The notes under the pieces are model-generated. The model worked only from the letters and a program-made list of their open reading frames with translations, ran no database searches and was not told where the DNA came from. This document shows, piece after piece, positions 58,928-64,000 of a DNA stretch of 64,000 nucleotides; position 1 is the first letter of the stretch, and every line of letters starts with the position of its first letter. The stretch comes from CAZPBC01 sp964584775 (GTDB lineage Bacteria; Chlamydiota; Chlamydiia; Chlamydiales; SLFE01): contig CAZPBC010000004.1 in NCBI GenBank assembly GCA_964584775.1, positions 15,480 through 79,479 of the forward strand. The letters are read 5' to 3'. The position numbers were made by a program, and so were the translations under genes.

Positions 58928-59973
58928 TCAGCCCAAAAAGGCTCATAGAAAAAGGCACCATCGGCGTTATTGACATCTATGACTTCCACCTCCGGAATTT
59001 CTAGTCCTTCCATCATCCCATGGATCAGGATTGAGTTGGAGAGCTGCACATCAGCAAAATCGCCTCCACCAAGCGCCGCGTCATCTTTTCCAGCCATTCC
59101 TTGAACAGCCTCTCCCAGCTCCTGAACTGTCACAGGGTTTTGTCCGTTGACAGCTGGTAAAATTCCAAACGAAAATACACTTCCAACCCCATACACTTTA
59201 ATGTTGGGATCCTTCACTTTCTGCTGAAAAAGATCGTCGACACGGCTCGCCACCACTTTCGCATGTTCTGTGGCCTTTTGGATCTGTTCTATTGTCATGG
59301 GGTTTGGGGTTGTGACTTGCTTGATGTCTTTTCCTTGAATTTGCTCAATAATGAAGTTCTTAAACGGTTCTGAAGCCTCTTTACCACGGTAGATGATAAA
59401 GCCCCCTCCCTCCTTCTTAGAGGTCAGCTGGAGACTTCCCCCGCCGATATCCCAGACAACCATCTTATCTTCATGGGTGTCGACTTCTGCTTTAACAGCC
59501 TCATACGCCAGTTCACCCTCCAACGCTTGATCGATGATAAAGACATCCACGCCTGTTTCACTCTCTATTTTTTTCACCAACTCGTTAGCATTCGAGGCTT
59601 TTCTAAATGCGGAGGTCGCGACAGCAACAACTTTTTTAGCCCCATTCTCCTGAGCAATTTCTTTCGCCTTTTTGATGGCTTGAATCCCTTGGTCCATCAC
59701 CTCATCGGAAAAAGTCATATCTGAGCTGGCTGTCAGAGATTTTTGATACGGAACCGTGAATTGCTGATTGACGAGAAGTTTTACAATTTTGTGCTCCTTC
59801 AAGTCCACCTCAGCAACCCGTAGCTTCGTTGCTCCAGAGCCGATATCTAAACTCGCACGTATCACCGTCGGAGATTGTGTATGAAAAACCCCCGTTGAGA
59901 AAGGCACGAAAGCAATTAACACGAGGATGACACCTATAATAAACAGGCGGAATGAGCGGTTTTGAGTCTGCAT
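58924..59973 (-). CDS. Membrane-anchored Ppx/GppA-like protein
   Basis: A 349-residue ASKHA-fold protein of the exopolyphosphatase/guanosine pentaphosphatase family. Phosphate-binding motifs are ASLDIGSGATKLRV, VVAVATSAFRKASN, QALEGELAY and WDIGGGSLQL. Unlike typical members, it begins with a membrane helix (LFIIGVILVLIAFVPFSTGV) that looks like a signal or signal-anchor, so the domain should face the periplasm. AGGAGG lies seven bases before the ATG. It converges on the SIMPL gene and is divergent from the secreted cyclophilin. Whether it cleaves polyphosphate or (p)ppGpp is unknown. Confidence 0.82.
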   Translation of the reverse strand: MQTQNRSFRLFIIGVILVLIAFVPFSTGVFHTQSPTVIRASLDIGSGATKLRVAEVDLKEHKIVKLLVNQQFTVPYQKSLTASSDMTFSDEVMDQGIQAIKKAKEIAQENGAKKVVAVATSAFRKASNANELVKKIESETGVDVFIIDQALEGELAYEAVKAEVDTHEDKMVVWDIGGGSLQLTSKKEGGGFIIYRGKEASEPFKNFIIEQIQGKDIKQVTTPNPMTIEQIQKATEHAKVVASRVDDLFQQKVKDPNIKVYGVGSVFSFGILPAVNGQNPVTVQELGEAVQGMAGKDDAALGGGDFADVQLSNSILIHGMMEGLEIPEVEVIDVNNADGAFFYEPFWAD

Positions 59974-60089
59974 CTAAAAACCTCCTAATTTTCACTTCGC
60001 ATGCCTTATTCAAAAGCAAAATAAGTGCCATTAATCAGGAAAAGTATGGTAGACTAGGTGACCTGACCGATTAAAATTGGAGGAAATGT

Positions 60090-60641
60090 ATGAAACTTAA
60101 GAACTTAGCGCTCGCTGCGCTATTTTGTTGTTTATCACTTAATGCAGAGGAGAAACCACCCATGGCTAAAAAGACTGTTGCAGTCATCGAAACAACTCAA
60201 GGAGAGATTGAGGTAACCTTACTTCCTGGTGTAGCACCCAAGGCTGTAGAGAACTTTGTCACTCACGCTAAAAACGGGTACTACAACGGAACGATCTTCC
60301 ACCGTATCATCAAGGATTTCATGATTCAAGGTGGAGACCCTGATGGGAATGGAACCGGTGGAGAGTCGATCTGGGGAGAGTCTTTTGAAGATGAGTTTGA
60401 TCCTTCAGTGACTTTTGATCGCAAAGGTCTTCTTGCTATGGCAAACCGCGGTCCTAAAACCAACGGTAGCCAGTTCTTCATCACGACTGCTGAAACACCT
60501 TGGCTGAATGGACGTCACACGATTTTCGGTGAAGTCACGAAGGGCTATGACATTGTCGAGAAGCTAGAGGGCGTGAAGACAGGGATGAACGACCGTCCTG
60601 CTGAAGAACAGAAGATCATTAAGATCCGGATTGAGGAATAA
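60090..60641 (+). CDS. Secreted cyclophilin-type peptidyl-prolyl isomerase
   Basis: A 183-residue cyclophilin with a signal peptide (LALAALFCCLSLNA). Catalytic residues are in FHRIIKDFMIQGGDPDGNGTGG (Arg, Phe, Gln) and MANRGPKTNGSQFFIT, with TPWLNGRHTIFGEV after. It folds exported proteins in the periplasm. A strong GGAGG lies seven bases before the ATG. An internal Met (MAKKTVAVIE) could give a cytoplasmic form. Its 3' end overlaps the next gene, on the other strand, by 23 bases. Confidence 0.92.
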   Translation: MKLKNLALAALFCCLSLNAEEKPPMAKKTVAVIETTQGEIEVTLLPGVAPKAVENFVTHAKNGYYNGTIFHRIIKDFMIQGGDPDGNGTGGESIWGESFEDEFDPSVTFDRKGLLAMANRGPKTNGSQFFITTAETPWLNGRHTIFGEVTKGYDIVEKLEGVKTGMNDRPAEEQKIIKIRIEE

Positions 60642-61128
60642 ATAGACGGACCTCTTCATGGGGCCCTAGTCGAAGAGACTCCAGGGTCCCTCCTCTTCTT
60701 ACGATACACTCCACTTCAGATTCCCCTAGATTCACCAATTTTAAAAAAGGCGGATTCTCTTCCGACCTACGGAAAGACATCTTCAGACTCTGACCCACAA
60801 CAGCTTTCTTGATCCCTTCAGCCGTCACCAACTCAGCTTCTACCTCTGAGTCCCCAATGGCTTCCACTTCCACCTCTTCTTCGTTGTCATTCTTAAGAAG
60901 CTTATACCCTAAGGTCGCACCGCTCGCCACTGCGGTCACAGAGGGTAGCGCCCACCGTGCGAGTGGAGCTGGCTTCATCCGCTCTTTCATCCGCTCCTTT
61001 TCGACGCGCTGAGCCCTTCTCTGGCGCTGATGCTGTAAGAACTTCACCTTCTGAGCCTCTTTAACACTCTTCGGCGCCGCTCCAACTAACATTGGCAAGA
61101 CTAGGAACAAATAGAACATTCTTTTCAT
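60619..61128 (-). CDS. Hypothetical exported protein
   Basis: A 169-residue protein with signal peptide MKRMFYLFLVLPMLVGA. Then comes a very basic segment (KVKFLQHQRQRRAQRVEKER), a short hydrophobic stretch (WALPSVTAVASGATLGYKLL) that may be a membrane anchor, and an acidic/beta-rich C-terminal part. No family recognised. AGG lies five to seven bases before the ATG. It is the last protein gene before the rRNA region. Confidence 0.65.
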   Translation of the reverse strand: MKRMFYLFLVLPMLVGAAPKSVKEAQKVKFLQHQRQRRAQRVEKERMKERMKPAPLARWALPSVTAVASGATLGYKLLKNDNEEEVEVEAIGDSEVEAELVTAEGIKKAVVGQSLKMSFRRSEENPPFLKLVNLGESEVECIVRRGGTLESLRLGPHEEVRLFIPQSGS

Positions 61129-61180
61129 AAGGACCTATCGTAACACTAAGAGAGATTTTGAGGGATATATTCTAGCAAGA

Positions 61181-61495
61181 CAAAAAAAATGGCTGCACTC
61201 AGTCATCGAGCTCAATTGCAACAAACTGTGATGAGAAAAAAAGTGGTCCTATTGCGGGTCTGCATAAACAAAAAAAGTGGTTGTATTCAGTCATCGAGCT
61301 CAATTGCAACAAACTGTGATGAGAAAAAAAGTGGTCCTATTGCGGGTCTGCATAAACAAAAAAAGTGGTTGTATTCAGTCATCGAGCTCAATTGCAGCAA
61401 CCTGTTATGAGAAAAAAAAGAGTCCTATTGCGAGAGAGGATTGCTTAAATCTTGCTCTAAGAAAAAAAGTGGTTGTATTCAGAAATCGAGCTATT
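61181..61495. repeat. 88-bp tandem repeat array
   Basis: Units start at 61181, 61269 and 61357 with an exact period of 88 bases; copies 1 and 2 are nearly identical, copy 3 decays after about 60 bases, and a partial fourth piece (AAAAAAAGTGGTTGTATTCA) lies near 61461-61490. Each unit has two A7-GTGGT elements and one TCATCGAGCTCAATTGC block. In the direction of the rRNA operon these are T7 runs. Because 88 is not a multiple of three, all frames stay open by chance; I do not consider them genes. The bases 61496-61640 hold nothing recognisable. Confidence 0.9.
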
Positions 61496-61644
61496 CAAGA
61501 TCCTGAAGAATTTTTCTAGAAAACAGAGCTATCGCTTCGAAGGGAATAGTCAAGGGCTATTTCCAAGAAGGGATGGGTTTGTTTTAAGAAAAAGGCTCAG
61601 GAGATTGGATGGATCGATTGCTGAATGCAACCACAGAAAAAAAA

Positions 61645-61757
61645 ACTGGCGGCAACCTACTCTCCCACACTCTTGTGTGCAGTACCATCGGCAAGTAGGG
61701 GCTTGACTTCTGAGTTCGGGATGGGATCAGGTATTTCCCCCTCTTCATTGCCACCAG
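61645..61757 (-). rRNA. rrf: 5S ribosomal RNA
   Basis: About 113 bases. On the minus strand it begins CTGGTGGCAATGAAGAGGGG, has the conserved CCCATCCCGAACTCAGAAGT core, and ends GTTGCCGCCAG pairing with the 5' end (helix I). It is followed at once by nine T (61637-61645), so helix I plus the T-run may serve as the operon terminator. It lies about 100 bases after the 23S gene. Confidence 0.93.
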
Positions 61758-61856
61758 TAAAAAGCTTTATCTAGTTTTGAAAAACATCTTTGCTAATATA
61801 AATCAGCGCTTGAAAAATTGCCGTCTTGCGACTGACTTTCGTCAGTTTAAAAAATA

Positions 61857-64000
<2,144 letters not shown>

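Noticed and set aside
61181..61495. CRISPR array
   Set aside because: Units are nearly identical over the full 88 bases with no variable spacers, and no cas genes are present.
61189..61519. Repetitive peptides encoded by the 88-bp array
   Set aside because: The period is not a multiple of three, so the same DNA is open in all frames; no ribosome-binding site.
61758..61856. tRNA gene between 23S and 5S
   Set aside because: The ~100-base spacer has no TPsiC arm or cloverleaf potential.

Overview
The window looks like a chromosome segment of a chlamydia outside the Chlamydiaceae (a Parachlamydiales-type amoeba or invertebrate symbiont). The evidence is gene order and family content: holB-tmk-gyrA-gyrB-DUF721, two very small basic proteins before ybeY and a CBS/CorC protein, dacA(cdaA)-ybbR, and rsbV-miaA-coiled-coil protein-rsfS-fabF-Nudix all resemble blocks I recall from Chlamydia trachomatis. 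Several traits do not fit Chlamydiaceae: a full o-succinylbenzoate menaquinone cluster, type III glutamine synthetase, NadD, RNase Y, a CcsA-type cytochrome c maturation protein and an MHS-type permease. The 23S rRNA segment is uninterrupted at the I-CeuI-like site where Simkania carries an intron, so S. negevensis itself is unlikely. A run of ten N at 41748-41757 shows a scaffolded draft assembly.

Layout. 1-10.5 kb (mostly minus): a DNA replication block (holB, tmk, gyrA, gyrB, DUF721/DciA-like) behind a clear promoter, then an LMW tyrosine phosphatase abutting a Pkn1-type kinase/FGE-fold protein whose catalytic HRD Asp is Ser. 10.5-24 kb: CcsA-like heme handling, HemW, a tetrapyrrole-methylase-family methyltransferase, holA, a 1416-residue protein of unknown function, the c-di-AMP synthase with its YbbR partner, rsmE and an unknown basic protein. 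24-30 kb: two small basic proteins, ybeY, CorC/HlyC-like protein, RNase Y and a DUF3604 protein.

30-40 kb is a quinone region. On the plus strand are a three-domain flavin monooxygenase/ferredoxin reductase/ferredoxin fusion, an NqrM-like Fe-delivery protein and MenG/UbiE. Running head-on into them on the minus strand is a tightly overlapping operon menF-menD-menH-menB-menA-menC-menE. Together they make menaquinone and link it to a probable Na+-NQR respiratory chain. 40-52.7 kb: MHS permease, Nudix (broken by the gap), fabF, rsfS, nadD, glnN, a large coiled-coil protein, miaA, an rsbV antagonist, ssb, rpsI-rplM and miaB (miaA and miaB act in the same tRNA A37 modification).

52.7-55.7 kb is a small accessory island: a PARP-like (HGT...GYF) membrane protein, then a 548-residue protein built of repeated ~70-residue units, flanked by a short duplication of the first gene's 3' end. 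55.7-61.1 kb: a DrrAB/YadGH-type ABC exporter, a polytopic membrane protein, a SIMPL-domain protein, a membrane-anchored Ppx/GppA relative, a secreted cyclophilin and a secreted unknown. 61.2 kb to the end: an 88-bp tandem repeat array just downstream of the rRNA operon, the 5S gene and the 3' three-quarters of the 23S gene, both on the minus strand. No tRNA gene, IS element or CRISPR array was seen.
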